Assembly: GCA_018292915.2 (NCBI GenBank)
Contig: JACVVK020000193.1
Location: forward strand, 1 to 64,000
From: Batillaria attramentaria
Lineage: Eukaryota; Mollusca; Gastropoda; Batillariidae
DNA: 64,000 nt
Direction of reading: 5' to 3'
Shown: one piece after another, positions 22,876-33,610 of the stretch
How positions within the stretch are numbered: the stretch's first letter is position 1
Layout of the letters: each line of letters starts with the position of its first letter
The notes under the pieces: model-generated
The model's input: the letters and a program-made list of their open reading frames with translations, nothing else
Database searches by the model: none
Told to the model about the DNA's origin: nothing
Position numbers and translations under genes: made by a program

Positions 22876-23401
22876 CACTTTGTCCGTAGTAGCTATAACA
22901 GCAATGGCAGGGGTCTCAGAAAATGACATACTGTCTTGCCCACCGGTATTCATATAATAGCCCAGAGATAATCTAGGCTAGAATAATTAGGCTTTTTATA
23001 GAGCGGAACGTAGAACAAATTTGATCCTAACTTTTTATTACAGAAATCAGTAGAACACAGGCCCCTTATGCTGTGGTGGTCTCCGTGAATTTTTTCCCCG
23101 TCCGCATCACAGTTGAAAACGACCGTTTATCCTGCCATTTTCACTATATATTAGCCCTATAAATGGGCTTTTGAGGGTGTGCACAAAGTATGCGTGTTTG
23201 CGGGTACAGAAATGCGCAGAATTCCGGTCTAAACACAGTTACGTGTTAGACAAGACACGCATTGTTGACATACTGTAATTTCACACCAATCAGAATGATG
23301 CTTCCTCGATAATTGTGGCCTTAGTTTGGTCGGACCCTGTAAACCGACTGCATTTGATGCTTGTTCACTTGGCAGGTCACTGCAGGTGACATGTATCGTG
23401 C
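22876..23401. other. No recognisable feature
   Basis: Single-copy-looking sequence; nothing supported was found in it. Confidence 0.45.
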
Positions 23402-23653
23402 ACAGAAGCGGTGAAAACTGTCGCATTCACCAGCACAGTACATTCTCAGCCTGTTTCGAGAGTATTGCCTGCACGAGTTGTCTCCCTTGCCGCAACAAGC
23501 ACACATTTTTCGTGGCAGAGCACACAGCTGCCACGAAAAATGCATGCATGCTGCGGGTCTGTGTGTGCACGGGGGACAACTCATGCAGGCAATAATCTCG
23601 AAACAGGCTAAGTGTACTGTGCTGGTGAATGCGACAGTTTTCACCGCTTCTGT
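23402..23653. mobile_element. Short foldback (hairpin) element, ~252 bp
   Basis: The left arm starting ACAGAAGCGGTGAAAACTG and the right arm ending CAGTTTTCACCGCTTCTGT pair almost throughout. The inner pair TTTTCGTGGCAG / CTGCCACGAAAA closes a short loop near 23526. It resembles a MITE or foldback element. No target duplication was established. Confidence 0.75.
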
Positions 23654-23689
23654 CCACTGTCCTTGTCACCGAGTATTTTTGTTTTTTCC

Positions 23690-24197
23690 TTCTTTGGAAT
23701 CACTTAGCTCGGCTCGGTCTCGGTTAGCCCGACTTGGCCGTCGTCGCAGGGACCTAGAGTTATCGACGGACCCGGAACAGGGTTGAGCATCACCCCACTC
23801 GACATCCCCGCTCCCGTTGGAGCTCTCTCGAGTGACGTATTGACCAAGGGTACCCCCTGACGTGACGCCAGACGAGGACGGTCCGGCAGCCAACCGCATC
23901 TCGGCAAGTGCCCCAGATCGTGCACGCCGCGCAAACGAGGTCGGGATCCCCCCCCCACCCCCCCCCCCCCACTCGACCCAGAACACAGGAAGGTTCGACC
24001 GTGTGGGCCAAAATATGGACAACTTACAGCGGACCCTGACGGAGGCCTGGACTGCACGTACAGCCCTGTCGTCTCACAGTCTGAACACCAGTCAAGCCCG
24101 GACAACACGTCTCCTACCCGAGTTTCCACGGCCACCGGCTTCTTGCTTCTCCCCCACGGACTTTGAGACTGACCGTCGCTTATTTGCTTTACTCTAA
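23690..24197 (+). pseudogene. L1/Tx1-like LINE ORF1 remnant
   Basis: One frame from about 23690 to the stop at 24197 is broken by two TGA codons (near 23785 and 23844). It contains a proline-rich stretch coded by a C run. It ends 18 bases before the ATG-like start of an endonuclease frame, the spacing expected between ORF1 and ORF2 of a LINE. The sequence itself has no motif I can name, so the assignment rests on position. Confidence 0.5.
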
Positions 24198-24215
24198 ACT
24201 ATTACTTTTCTGGCT

Positions 24216-24326
24216 ATGGCTGATATATCAGTATGCACCATAAACATACGTGGTCTGCGAAATAGATTTGAAGAGAAAAAAAATTTTATAACATGAAAAA
24301 ACCCCACACAAAACTATGATGTTATA
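24216..24326 (+). pseudogene. L1/Tx1-like LINE ORF2, start of endonuclease domain
   Basis: MADISVCTINIRGLRNRFEE followed by a broken YDVI stretch is the conserved beginning of the L1-type apurinic endonuclease. It is interrupted at a TA by the Tc1/mariner element. The next codons, CVQDSHIHDND (matching the family's CLQETH block), resume at 25655. Confidence 0.82.
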
Positions 24327-25652
24327 TACTGTCCAAAAAAGGTAGGGGATATTGAAAGAAACACGCGCGTGCAAGTCAAATGATTGAAATCAAAAGTTTT
24401 ATTTCATCATAGAAAGATGCGCGATCACCTGTTGAAGCGCGAGGGCCAGCTGCTGAAGCGTCCTAGGAGGAGCTGGGCGAGCCCGAACACGCCTGGCCAG
24501 GATGTCCCATAGATGCTCTATAGGCGAAAGGTCGGGCGACATCGCTGGCCATGGCAAAGTGTTGATCCGACGCATCAGGAGGTGATTTAGGACGACTATT
24601 GCCCGATGAGGTCGAGTGTTGTCGTCTTGGTACACAAAACGTGGGCCTTGCCGGCGGGCAAAAGGAACAACAATGGGTTCCACTATGTTGTCGCGGTAGT
24701 AGACACCCGTCATGTTGCCTTGGCACACATAAAGGTCTGTTCTGCCGTTTGTGGTGATCCCTGCCCAGACCATCAGACTGCCTCCTCCATACCGGTTGTG
24801 CGGTACGATAGCCACATTGTGGTAGCGCACCCCACGACGACGCCAGACACGTACCCGGCCATCACTGAAGTCTAGCGTGAATCGGGACTCGTCAGAGAAC
24901 ATCACCATGACCCACTGCTGATTGGTCCATCTGATGTGACGTCAGCACCAGGCTCTCCTTGCCTGCCGGTGACGATCAGTCAGTGGCAAAACAACATAGG
25001 GTCTGCGCGCATAGAGCTCTTCTTGGTGTAGGTGGTTTCTCACTGTTTGTACGCTGACTCGGGTCCCAGTCACCTGCTGAAGACGTTCCTGGAGACGAGT
25101 GGTATTTTCAATCCGATTTCTGGGGGCCTGAGTGATGATGAGTCTGTCTTGGCGATAGCTTGTGGATTTTGGCCGGCCACTTCTGGGCAAATAGCGACTG
25201 TTCCGTGATTTTGGTATCTTTTCCATAGTCGGCTAACTACCGACTGCGAAACACCAAGATGTTCTGCGACATTGACCTGGGTACTTCCGGTCTGGAGCAT
25301 ACCCAAGGCTATCCATCTGTCATTTTCTTGAAGGCGCTGCATGGTGGAGAAATGGACTTTTCGCCACTGTCCACGCTTTTTACACCGGCCTGTAATGAGC
25401 AGTGTTCAAAACACCCGATTTGCACGCTTTTTTTCTGAAAAAAAAGCGCTATGTGAAAATTGGCAGTGGACCCCACATCTGTGCTCAGGGCCGCCATGCG
25501 TAACACTTGAAATCGAGGTCAACACTAGTTGTGCGAAAATTTAGGGCAATGAATGGGCTTTATGGGCGCATAGCCATTTTATGCTGAAACGCGGCCATTT
25601 TATAAATATTTGAGACCCAAACACAATATCCCCTACTTGTTTTGGACAGTTG
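24327..25652 (-). mobile_element. Tc1/mariner-type DNA transposon inside the LINE
   Basis: Inverted ends ACTGTCCAAAA...GTAGGGGATATTG (left) and CAATATCCCCTAC...TTTTGGACAGT (right), with TA at 24325-24326 and 25653-25654. Excising the element and one TA restores the LINE endonuclease reading frame exactly. The transposase gene lies on the minus strand. Confidence 0.92.
24399..25342 (-). pseudogene. Tc1-family transposase, frameshifted
   Basis: The minus strand from 25342 reads MQRLQENDRWIALGMLQTG with a helix-turn-helix (VAEHLGVSQSVVSRLWKRY), then shifts frame near 25190. It continues through SGRPKST and a second HTH (VSVQTVRNHLHQE). After a TGA at 24942-24944 the catalytic part follows: FSDESRF, GGSLMVWAG, YQDDNTRPH and SPDLSPIEHLWD, with DD34E spacing. 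One frameshift and one stop inactivate it. It is a different lineage from the copy at 17662, since the inverted ends are unrelated. Confidence 0.9.
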
Positions 25653-26300
25653 TATGTGTTCAAGATAGCCATATTCATGATAATGATTTACCAACGTGGG
25701 AAGCTGAATGGGGAAAATAAACCTCAGCATGGGCACACGGCACAGCTTGGGGCAATTAATTTTGATTAGGAAACAATTTCCATATGACACTCGATGTGTC
25801 AAAAGAAACGATAGAATACTGTCTGTTCAATTTACACTTGACGGAAAATTTATTGCGTGCAACGCCTACAGCCCTAATGATCAAGACGAAAAGCATGCCT
25901 TTTTTTTTCTTTTTTCCTTTTTAGAAACCTGTCCAATCATCTGTTTGCACAGAATGCTGAGTTCAAGCTGTTGTATGGAGATTTTAATTGTGTCTTCAGC
26001 AATGAATATGACATAATTAGCGGTGGTAAACACCAAAACACAGATGTCCTTGCAATTAACAAACTAGTGACAGATAATGAATTGAACGACCTATGGCTGT
26101 TAAACAACCTTAATGCAAAAGAATATTCATGGAGCCGAAAATCGCACACAACTGCAAGACAACTAGACTACATGCTACTCTCTGACAGTGTTGTGGATCG
26201 TGCTGTCGCTTCCAACATCCACCCTATTGCCCAGTCTAACCACAGGCGAGTGGAAATGAGAAAAATGAGTCACTTTGTGAGAATTATTATTATTATTATT
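25653..26300 (+). pseudogene. L1/Tx1-like LINE ORF2, endonuclease continued
   Basis: Segments in two frames: FPYDTRCVKRNDRILSVQF, then NAYSPNDQDEK, then after a T-rich slippage near 25900 LLYGDFNCVFSNEYD, KEYSWSRKSHTTARQLDYML and the end of the domain (HPIAQSNHRRVE). GDFN and the LDY block are typical endonuclease landmarks. Confidence 0.85.
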
Positions 26301-27171
26301 TAAAACTTCGAAACTCAGTCATGGCCCTTCTTACTGGTTCAATGACAGGCTGCTGCAGGATATACCGGACAGCCAGTTTGTACAAGAGGTGAATTCCTTG
26401 TTAGAAGAAATAACAGTGATTGTCCAAGTGTGACAGTGGGATTTATGTAAAGTTAAAGTTGAAGAATTTTGCACTACATAATAAATATTATTTACAAAAA
26501 TAGATTACGGAACACCAAATTTACAACTCGAACTTGACAGAACAGAGACATCATTAGCACGCAACCCACAGGACAAAACTCTTCTTACGAAAAGAGACAA
26601 ATTAAAAGCGGAAATTGAAATCACCGAAATACATAAAGCAAAAGCAGCACAAATCAGGTCAAAAGGAAGGTTTATAGAACAAGGCGAGAAAAACACCCGC
26701 TATTTCCTCAGCCTTGAGAAAACGAGAGCGAATGCAAAAGTAATGGACAAGCAAACAAATGCCGGAGGCGAAATGAGATAATGGGTGAGCAAGTTCGCTT
26801 TTTTTTAAGGAGACCTTCAAAAAACAAACAAACAAAACAAAACAAAAACAACAACTAAAAAACGAATTTGACAGTAACTTTGCCCATCAGTTCATTTAAG
26901 ATGTCAATATTCTTAAAGTTTACCATGAACTAAACCAGTTACGACATCAGTGAAACTGAAATTGCACAAGCCCTCCGAAGTATGAAAAACAGATCCTCTC
27001 CTGGCTTGGACGATATACCATTCCCCCCCCCCCCCCTTTTTTTTTGGGGGGGGGGGGGGGGAGGAAGGGGACAAAAATTGAAAATACACTAATGAAATAG
27101 CTACCAGAAAGGAGAAATGTCTTCAATGCAAAGGAAATCAGTTATCACAAAGAAAAAGGCCTCTCACGGGG
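26301..27171 (+). pseudogene. L1/Tx1-like LINE ORF2, linker and start of reverse transcriptase
   Basis: Broken frames give YWFNDRLLQDIPD, then RSKGRFIEQGEKNTRYFLSL (the conserved pre-RT block) at about 26655-26720. ALRSMKNRSSPGLDDIPF follows at about 26970-27015, and after a homopolymer tract YQKGEMSSMQRKSVIT at about 27100-27150. A C/T/G homopolymer block at 27016-27061 splits the domain. Confidence 0.85.
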
Positions 27172-27189
27172 TGCGTCCAAATGGTGCGA

Positions 27190-27372
27190 GGGCGTGCGAG
27201 AACGGGTGGGGTGGGTGTTTGGGAGTTTAACGTCCTTTTCCACCACATACGGGTGATATCAAAGACGGAACGATGAAAAAGCCAGCCCAAATATTTGGCC
27301 CCAGCCGGGATTCAAACTCAGAACCGAGTATTGGAAGTCCAACGCTCTACCATTCGGCCACCCCGGCTCCCG
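27190..27372 (-). mobile_element. tRNA-derived SINE, minus strand
   Basis: Read on the minus strand from 27372, a tRNA-like head has an A box (TGGCCGAATGGTAGAGCG, 27343-27360 complement) and a B box (GTTTGAATCCC, about 27307-27317 complement). A non-tRNA body ends near a G/T-rich tail. The poor cloverleaf and the tail argue against a functional tRNA gene. Confidence 0.75.
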
Positions 27373-27729
27373 TGCGAGAACGGGCCAGGATGATTTCAAA
27401 CATAACAAATAACTGAAGTTATGAAACAAACGATGTGTTTGTGGTATTTGTATGTCAAAATGAGAAAATTGGGGTGTGTGTTTTTGCTGGAATAGCTAAA
27501 TATCGAATGTTACCACACGATGCCTGTGTGTGTGCGTGCGTTGTGTTTTTGGCGTCTCAGTGTGTGTGTGGGGGGGGGGGAATAGTAATGTAAGTTTTTC
27601 TGTATTGTACATAACGAAAACGCAAACCCTCCCTCCCTCTCCCTCCCTCTCTCTCTTGGAAAGGCTTCACAAAAGAACAGGATTAGCCGGCCAGTAGCCC
27701 ACCATTGACGATCACAGCCAGGGCCCGCA
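27373..27729. other. Simple-sequence-rich stretch, no gene seen
   Basis: TGTG and G tracts at about 27520-27580 and CCCT/CTCT repeats at about 27630-27655. Nothing else was recognised. Confidence 0.5.
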
Positions 27730-28441
27730 TGTAAAAGTCGAAGTTAGGGATTTTAGCCCCGGACTAAAGTCTAACCTCGAACTAAACTAGCTCTAGGGTT
27801 AAATTTTCTCATGCACGAGTCGAGGTTAGCTCTATCTTCGAGCTAAAGTCGGGGATCAAACTACTGGGCCATTTTCGGGCTGATAAGTCTGCTAACCACG
27901 GGCTAGCGAGAAGCAAAGATAGAGGCAATTGCACTGAGTCGGTCAAAAAAAGGCAGTTTTACGCTCACACCGCATTTTCCGTGACCGTCTAAGCAACTTT
28001 ACATCTTTGCTGATGTGTAAATATTCAAAACTTTCATGTTTGGAGATTCTTACGACCACTGACAGTAACAAAGACGACACTGAATTTTCGATTCGACAAG
28101 AACACGCCGTGTAACCGGTTATGCTGAGAAACGCGCTGCAGCCTTAGTTGCGTTAGTTGTCAATTCCGCGGCAGAAACACGTTGGCGGTAAGTGTCTTTT
28201 TGAAATTTGCTCTGGCGTCTCTGTGAGGCCATTTTCTTTATTGTTACCATCAACGTGATTTTGCGCGGCATGAACACTAACACAACCAAGCCGCGGCGCG
28301 TTTTCCAACACAACTGGTTATACGGCGTGAAGCATCATACCATGACGCCAGCTACTTTTTTTTTTCTTTTTTTTTTTTAAATAGGAACCGGGTCTATTCC
28401 ACCATGGTGCCTAAGCCGTTATAGAAGGATTTTCCCCTTTC

Positions 28442-28475
<34 letters not shown>

Positions 28476-29045
28476 CCACTCGTCGGGTACAAGCTGTTCA
28501 GCCGCTCACCTTTTTTTTTAACGCGTACATGTACATTTGTTTTTCATCGGTGAGAGATTCTGTGTATACCCCCCCCCCCCAAAAAAAAAACCAAAAACAA
28601 CAACAACAACAACAACAACAAAAAAGAACAAACAAACAAAAACAAAACAACCAAAAAAAAAAGAAAAACACCACCACCAACAACAACAAAAAAATAAAAA
28701 ATAAACAAAAAATACAAAATGAAAAATAAAGAAAAAATAAATACAAAAATAAAAAGAATAAAATTTCCGCTGGGCTGAGCTAGACACTGTTAAGGAAGTA
28801 CCAGTATAAGTATTTCCTGGTGGGAACAGTTCTTGCTGAAGCGCATGTCGGTAACCAATGTTTTTGAAGCCACCCTTTCTTCGAAAAGACCCCACATGGC
28901 AAAGAAGTTATCGAATGTAAACAAAATCCACGCCTGGATTTCCCCCAAGCTTAAAATAGATTGCCGGGTTAGCTAGTCCACGCTCTAACTTCGACTTCTG
29001 CCTCGCGCTAAATCGCTCCCGCTAGCCTCGAATGTTTGGCTCGAA
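27730..29045. mobile_element. Possible MITE-like element with subterminal CTAACYTCGA repeats
   Basis: The word GTCGAAGTTAG/CTAACTTCGAC and relatives (CTAACCTCGA, GTCGAGGTTAG, TCGAGCTAAAG) cluster at 27735-27910. They recur inverted at 28985-29035, just before LINE sequence resumes at about 29054. Inside are an inverted repeat pair at about 28103-28140 and 28297-28335 (ACGCCGTGTAACC versus GGTTATACGGCGT), a (CAT)n tract at 28440-28475 and an A/C-rich tract at 28570-28770. Exact ends and target duplication were not determined. Confidence 0.45.
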
Positions 29046-29053
29046 TGACTAGT

Positions 29054-29189
29054 GTAATTAAGAACCTCATTAGTGACGATCGAGCTAGGATTTACAAAGG
29101 GAAGAAACGCTAGTGCCCTCCGCATTAGACTCATTGCCGACGACATAATAGATTATGCAAATGAGATACTTCCGGGATCGTTCTAGCAC
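29054..29189 (+). pseudogene. L1/Tx1-like LINE reverse transcriptase, middle part 1
   Basis: Reads VIKNLISDDRARIYKG, then in another frame RNASALRIRLIADDIIDYAN followed by EILPGSF. This is the block just before the LALDYSSAFDSV motif, which resumes at 32250 after the Mutator-like insertion. Confidence 0.82.
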
Positions 29190-29479
29190 GGTGATGTCTA
29201 TATCCAGGGGCATTGGGACACCGCACGAACCTATGACGTCAAACGCGTCATGGGTTTGTGCGACCCCTTCTTTCGAGTTCGGTTCGTTCGATCGTTTGTG
29301 CAGGCGCTCGTTTACCGTTACTCTGCTATGTCAGTCCGATGTTCCTTCACCGCACGCGTTGTAGTGAATCAACTCAACAACATGAGAAACCATCGTAATA
29401 GGCAATGACAGTACTACGGAGATGCAGTACTGACATGTACTAAAACATGCCCAAAACACAGCAACTAATGCTTTCTCGT

Positions 29480-31500
29480 GTTGTTCAATTCATAAACGAA
29501 GCGGCATTCATGTACATGCAGGGGCCCTTGTAAGCATTATATGCACGCAGGTACACAGTCATACCTTATGTAGGGGCATTCATGTACCTGACACATTTCT
29601 CTCACCAACCACACTGCATTTTGTCTTCAGGTGTTTTGCCCTTATTATCATGATAGCGCTTACTAATATTGTGCATTCATGTACATACAGGGCCATTTGA
29701 TAGCATTATATGCACACAGGGGCATTCGTGTTCCTGCAGGGGCATTCATGTACCTGACACATGTTGTGTTTTGGGCACGTCATATGTCCTGCAAACCAAA
29801 TTTCCTGTTGTCTTATCGTGATATTATTATGATAGTGCTTACTAATGATGTACATTCTACACCACACAGAGAAGCCTTCACATTTTCGCACGAGCACACT
29901 GCGACTCCGTACTGTCAGTTATTATTTCGTACGATGGCTATAAAATCCAGTGTGGCTAAATTGATCTAGACGCGTTCATGTAAAAATCAAACATACAAAA
30001 AATCGGAAAATTGGCGTTTAACAGTCCTGTTCCACCACGTATCGCGACACGGGATACCAAAAAAACACTTACAAAGCAGGCCACAGTCATCAGCATAGCA
30101 GCTATGAGGTGTCTGTAAAATTCGCGCACGTTGCACAACTGCTCCGAGCCTAATGCGTCTTAATATTGTCGTGATCTCTCACGATGCATTCTATGCAGTG
30201 TTGTTCAATTCATCAACGATAGCTTGTTAGCATTATATGCATGCAGAGGCACTGACATAGCCTATGTAGGGGAACTCAGGTTCCTGCAGGGGCATTCATG
30301 TACCTGACACATGGTGTGTTTTGGGCATGCCATTTGTCCCACCAACCACACTGCATTTTGTCTTCAGGTGTTTTTTCCCCTTATTATCATGATAGCGTTT
30401 ACTAATAATGTGCATTCATGTATAGGGCCATTTGATATCATTATATGCACACAGGGGCACTCGTGTTCCTGCAGGGGCATTCATGTACCTGACACATGTT
30501 GTGTTTTGGACATGCCATTTGCCCATTTAACCACACTTCATTTTGTCTTAAGGTGTTTTGTCCTTTTTATCATGATAGCACTTACTAATATTGTGCATTC
30601 ATGTACATACAGGACCATTCGATAGCATTATATGCACACAGGGGCATTCGTGTTCCTGCAGGGGCATTCATGTGCCTGACACATGCTGTGTTTTGGGCAC
30701 GTCATATGTCCTGCAAACCAAATTTCCTGTTGTCTTATCGTGATATTATTATGATAGTGCTTATTAATGATGTACATTCTACACCACACAGAGAAGCCTT
30801 CACGTTTTCGCACGAGCACACTGCGACTCCGTACTGTCAGTTATTATTTCGTACGATGGCTAAAATCCAGGGTGGCTAAATTGATCTACGACGCGTTCAT
30901 GTAAAAGTCAAACAATACAAAAAATCGGAAAATTGGCGTTTAACAGTCCTGTTCCACTACGTATCGCGACACGGGATACCCAAAAAACACTTACAGAGCA
31001 GACCACAGTCATCAGCATAGCAGCTATGAGGTGTCTGTAAAATTCGCGCACGTTGCACAGCTGCCCCGAGCCTAATGCGTCTTAATACTGTCGTGATCTC
31101 TCACGATGCATTCTATGCAGCGTTGTTCAAATCATCAGCGATGCATTCATGTACATTGCGGGGCCCTTGTTAGCATTATACGCACGCAGAGGCACTGACA
31201 TAGCCTATGTAGGGGCACTCATGTTCCTGCAGGGGCATTCATGTACCTGACACATGGTGTGTTTTGGGCATGCCATTTGTCCCACCAACCACACTGCATT
31301 TTGTCTTCAGGTGGTTTTTTTTCCCTCCTTATTATCATGATAGTGTTTACTAATAATGTGCATTCATGTACATACAGGGCTATTTGATAGCATTATATGC
31401 ACACAGGGGCACTCGTGTTCCTGCAGGGGCATTCATGTACCTGACAATGCTGCGTTTTTATGCACGTCATATGTCCTACAAACCACATTTCCTGTTCTGT
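29480..31500 (+). repeat. Internal ~925-bp tandem duplication with nested subrepeats
   Basis: The segment at 29706-29897 recurs at 30628-30819 (offset 922), and the junction GTTGTTCAA(T/A)TCATC recurs at about 30193 and 31122. Within each unit a shorter block built on GGGGCATTCATGTACCTGAC and ATTATATGCACACAGG recurs every few hundred bases. The third unit is partial. Confidence 0.88.
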
Positions 31501-31635
31501 TATCATGATATTATTACGATATCGAAAAGTTGGGGCACTGGCCAGTGATGTGACCTGTCATGTAAATGTTTTCTGGTCTTGCCGCCGTTTCCCGATACGT
31601 GACGAAAAACACGTGAAACGCCAATTTTGCGAGTG

Positions 31636-31639
<4 letters not shown>

Positions 31640-31708
<69 letters not shown>
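31640..31708 (+). repeat. (GT)n microsatellite
   Basis: An uninterrupted GT run of about 34 units inside the Mutator-like element. A poly-C tract follows at about 31825-31845. Confidence 0.95.
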
Positions 31709-31710
<2 letters not shown>

Positions 31711-32249
31711 AATTAAATTAATGCATCAACCACCTGTTTACATTTCAAAGAACCGTGCAATAAATGTAAAGTGTGTATGTGATAACGATAACTACTGACA
31801 GTGACACACACTCATACCCCCCCTCACCCCCCCCCCCCCCCCCCACACACACACAAAGCAAAAATCGTTTAGTTTTGCAAAACTCATTCCACTCATCCAG
31901 CCCATAGAAGTGTTCGTTTGGGACCGAGCAGGACCGGAGAGCAATGATGCCCCGGGCAGCTTTTAGTACAGAGCGTCTCGGCAGGGGTACGGTCGCGGTG
32001 TCTTGTGAGACCTAATAGCGTTGCTGAATTGATATACTACCACGCGCACGGTGGAGGAACATAAGAATTACCTTTCTGACATAGCAGGATCAGGCTAAAT
32101 TACAGGGATGCGTATAATAACGTTTGGTTTCACCGAGCGAACCGCCGCGTGGCGAGGCGGCAGCGCGAGGGGGGACGCACAAACCCATGACGCGTTTGAC
32201 GTCATTGGTTTGTGTGGGGGCCTGAATGCCCCTGGATATAGTGCGGACC

Positions 32250-32578
32250 TTCTAGCACTGGATTATTCCAGCGCATTCGATTCTGTTTCTAAACACTTTA
32301 TATTGTGGTCATTCAAGCACTTCGGGTTTGGAGAAAATTTCACTCTCTGGATCAGTAGAGGTACTAACACACAGAGCTGCATAAATTACTCAGGTTGGAT
32401 TTCAGAGCACTTCCCTGTAGAGACCGGAATAAGGCAAGGATATCCGTGTTCGCCAGTTGACCCTCGTCCTTGCCCTGGAGATCCTGAGCGCTACTCACGC
32501 GATCAGAGGATTCACCGTTTCTGACCAAACTACTCGCACCTACACACAAAAACTAGTGATGTTCGCCGATGACATTAA
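32250..32578 (+). pseudogene. L1/Tx1-like LINE reverse transcriptase, catalytic part
   Basis: LLALDYSSAFDSVSKHFILW, HFGFGENFTLWI, SEHFPVETGIRQG, CSP and finally VMFADDI, the catalytic FADD box, at about 32560-32577. A frameshift separates the CSP region from FADD. The THAP/TTAA element is inserted three bases after the FADD codons. Confidence 0.9.
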
Positions 32579-33549
32579 AGGGTAAGGCAAGTCAAGCGCA
32601 ATGTTGGGTTTAATTGATAGATAGTGATGTCCTAGACGGCTGCAGCCCAAAAGATTTGAACATGAATACACCATTCAGCATTTATCACACCAAACGGCAG
32701 CCAAAATGCGATGCCATGGAGGCTGCCATGTTGATCCTAGCAGTGACGTCACTGCACCACTCAGCAGCAGACGACACTATGCTGGCACACTCTCTGTGCG
32801 TGCAGGTGTGCCTGCTACACGTTTTAGGCGTGCTATTTCTGGCTCGTACACACACTTTGCTTATTTCCTGAAAGCTAGAATGGGGATAGTTCTTTATAAT
32901 TTCGAGCCAGAATATTCTAAGGAAGAGCTCAGTAAGGGGTCGGGCAGAAAACAGTTGGGACTGTGACGATGGGGAAGAGCCGATTGATGCGTGTTTGACA
33001 AGAGAAGCAGTAACATCATTCGCAAAAGCGCCAATGAAACAATCCGGGGTAAAATGATATCCACAAACGAGGTCAGTCTCGATTGTTCCAGGCGTATTCC
33101 TGCACTCGGCGGGGCAAGCGATCATTCTTCAAGGTCTCCAACCATTTCGCACATAACCTCCGTTTTTCCTTTGATTTGTTTAGATTCGGAAATTTATAAA
33201 GGCTTTTGTGGCTTCCATCTGCATTCTTACACATGCCCTGTTTGCTGAAACAACCAAACGATTTGCACTGTGGCATCTCGAACACAAAATAATACTCTGG
33301 AACAACCCGCTCAAAGCTACTGGCACTGCCGACAGTGGTGGGGGAGTGACGTCACCGTCAGCACCTTTCCCGTCTCATTCGCGAAAGAGTGCGGCAACAT
33401 GGCGCAGCCCAGGAACCGAAAGCAGAGGGTGTTTTCGGCGCATTTTTGAGTAAATGGTACTTTGTTCACGAAAACTTTTGCTGTCTAACAGCTTAGGACC
33501 TCAATATCTGTCATTTAAACCCAATAGTGCCCTTGACTTGCCGTACCCT
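32579..33549 (-). mobile_element. Non-autonomous THAP-bearing TTAA transposon, copy 2 (Kolobok-like)
   Basis: TTAA at 32575-32578 and 33550-33553. Left end AGGGTAAGGCAAGTCAAG, right end CTTGACTTGCCGTACCCT; inverted similarity extends about 60 bp. The sequence is alignable along its whole length with 11260-12188. Excision joins FADDI to KILLKDNKE, which fits the residues after the catalytic box in this LINE type. Confidence 0.9.
32990..33285 (-). pseudogene. THAP-domain transposase N-terminus
   Basis: The minus strand starts MFEMPQCKSFGC at 33285 and continues with LYKFPN, KEKRRLCAKWLETLK and RRVQEYAWNNRD. After a one-base frame change near 33073-33125 it reads LVCGYHFTPDCF and FANDV. This gives a THAP finger: C-x4-C, a long spacer with the invariant Trp and FPN Pro, and C-x2-H. 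What follows is short and not transposase-like, so the catalytic region is deleted. Confidence 0.82.
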
Positions 33550-33610
33550 TTAAGATTCTGCTCAAGGATAACAAGGAGGAATGGCCCCACCCCATAAAGT
33601 TGTTTCTCAA
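33550..33610 (+). pseudogene. L1/Tx1-like LINE reverse transcriptase, post-catalytic sliver
   Basis: Translates KILLKDNKEEWPHPIKLFL in the frame of FADD. It stops being LINE-like at about 33607, where the 17-bp word CCATAAAGTTGTTTCTC lies. That word recurs at 34824-34840. Confidence 0.65.

Larger units (their letters stand above)
29190..32249. mobile_element. Non-autonomous Mutator-like element, ~3.06 kb
   Basis: The 9-bp direct repeat TTCTAGCAC flanks the element (29181-29189 and 32250-32258). Its ends are inverted repeats: left GGTGATGTCTATATCCAGG, right complement GGTCCGCACTATATCCAGG, both followed by GGGCATT. Inside each end is a hairpin-forming block (ATGACGTCAAACGCGTCAT). Excision restores the LINE frame. 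A 9-bp duplication with long ends fits the Mutator superfamily. No transposase was recognised; the interior is a tandem array. Confidence 0.8.

Noticed and set aside
23862..24197. Independent proline-rich gene
   Set aside because: It lies immediately before the LINE endonuclease, is broken by stops upstream and has a C-run-coded proline stretch; a LINE ORF1 remnant is simpler.
27300..27372. Functional tRNA gene on the minus strand
   Set aside because: The A and B boxes are good, but the 3' side continues into a SINE body and the acceptor stem does not pair well.
28119..28313. Small basic protein on the minus strand in the MITE-like region
   Set aside because: 64 codons flanked by an inverted repeat, no recognisable domain and no splice context.
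29480..31500. CRISPR array or phage repeat region
   Set aside because: Repeats are hundreds of bases long with nested subrepeats and lie inside a transposon in a eukaryotic context; there are no short repeat-spacer units.
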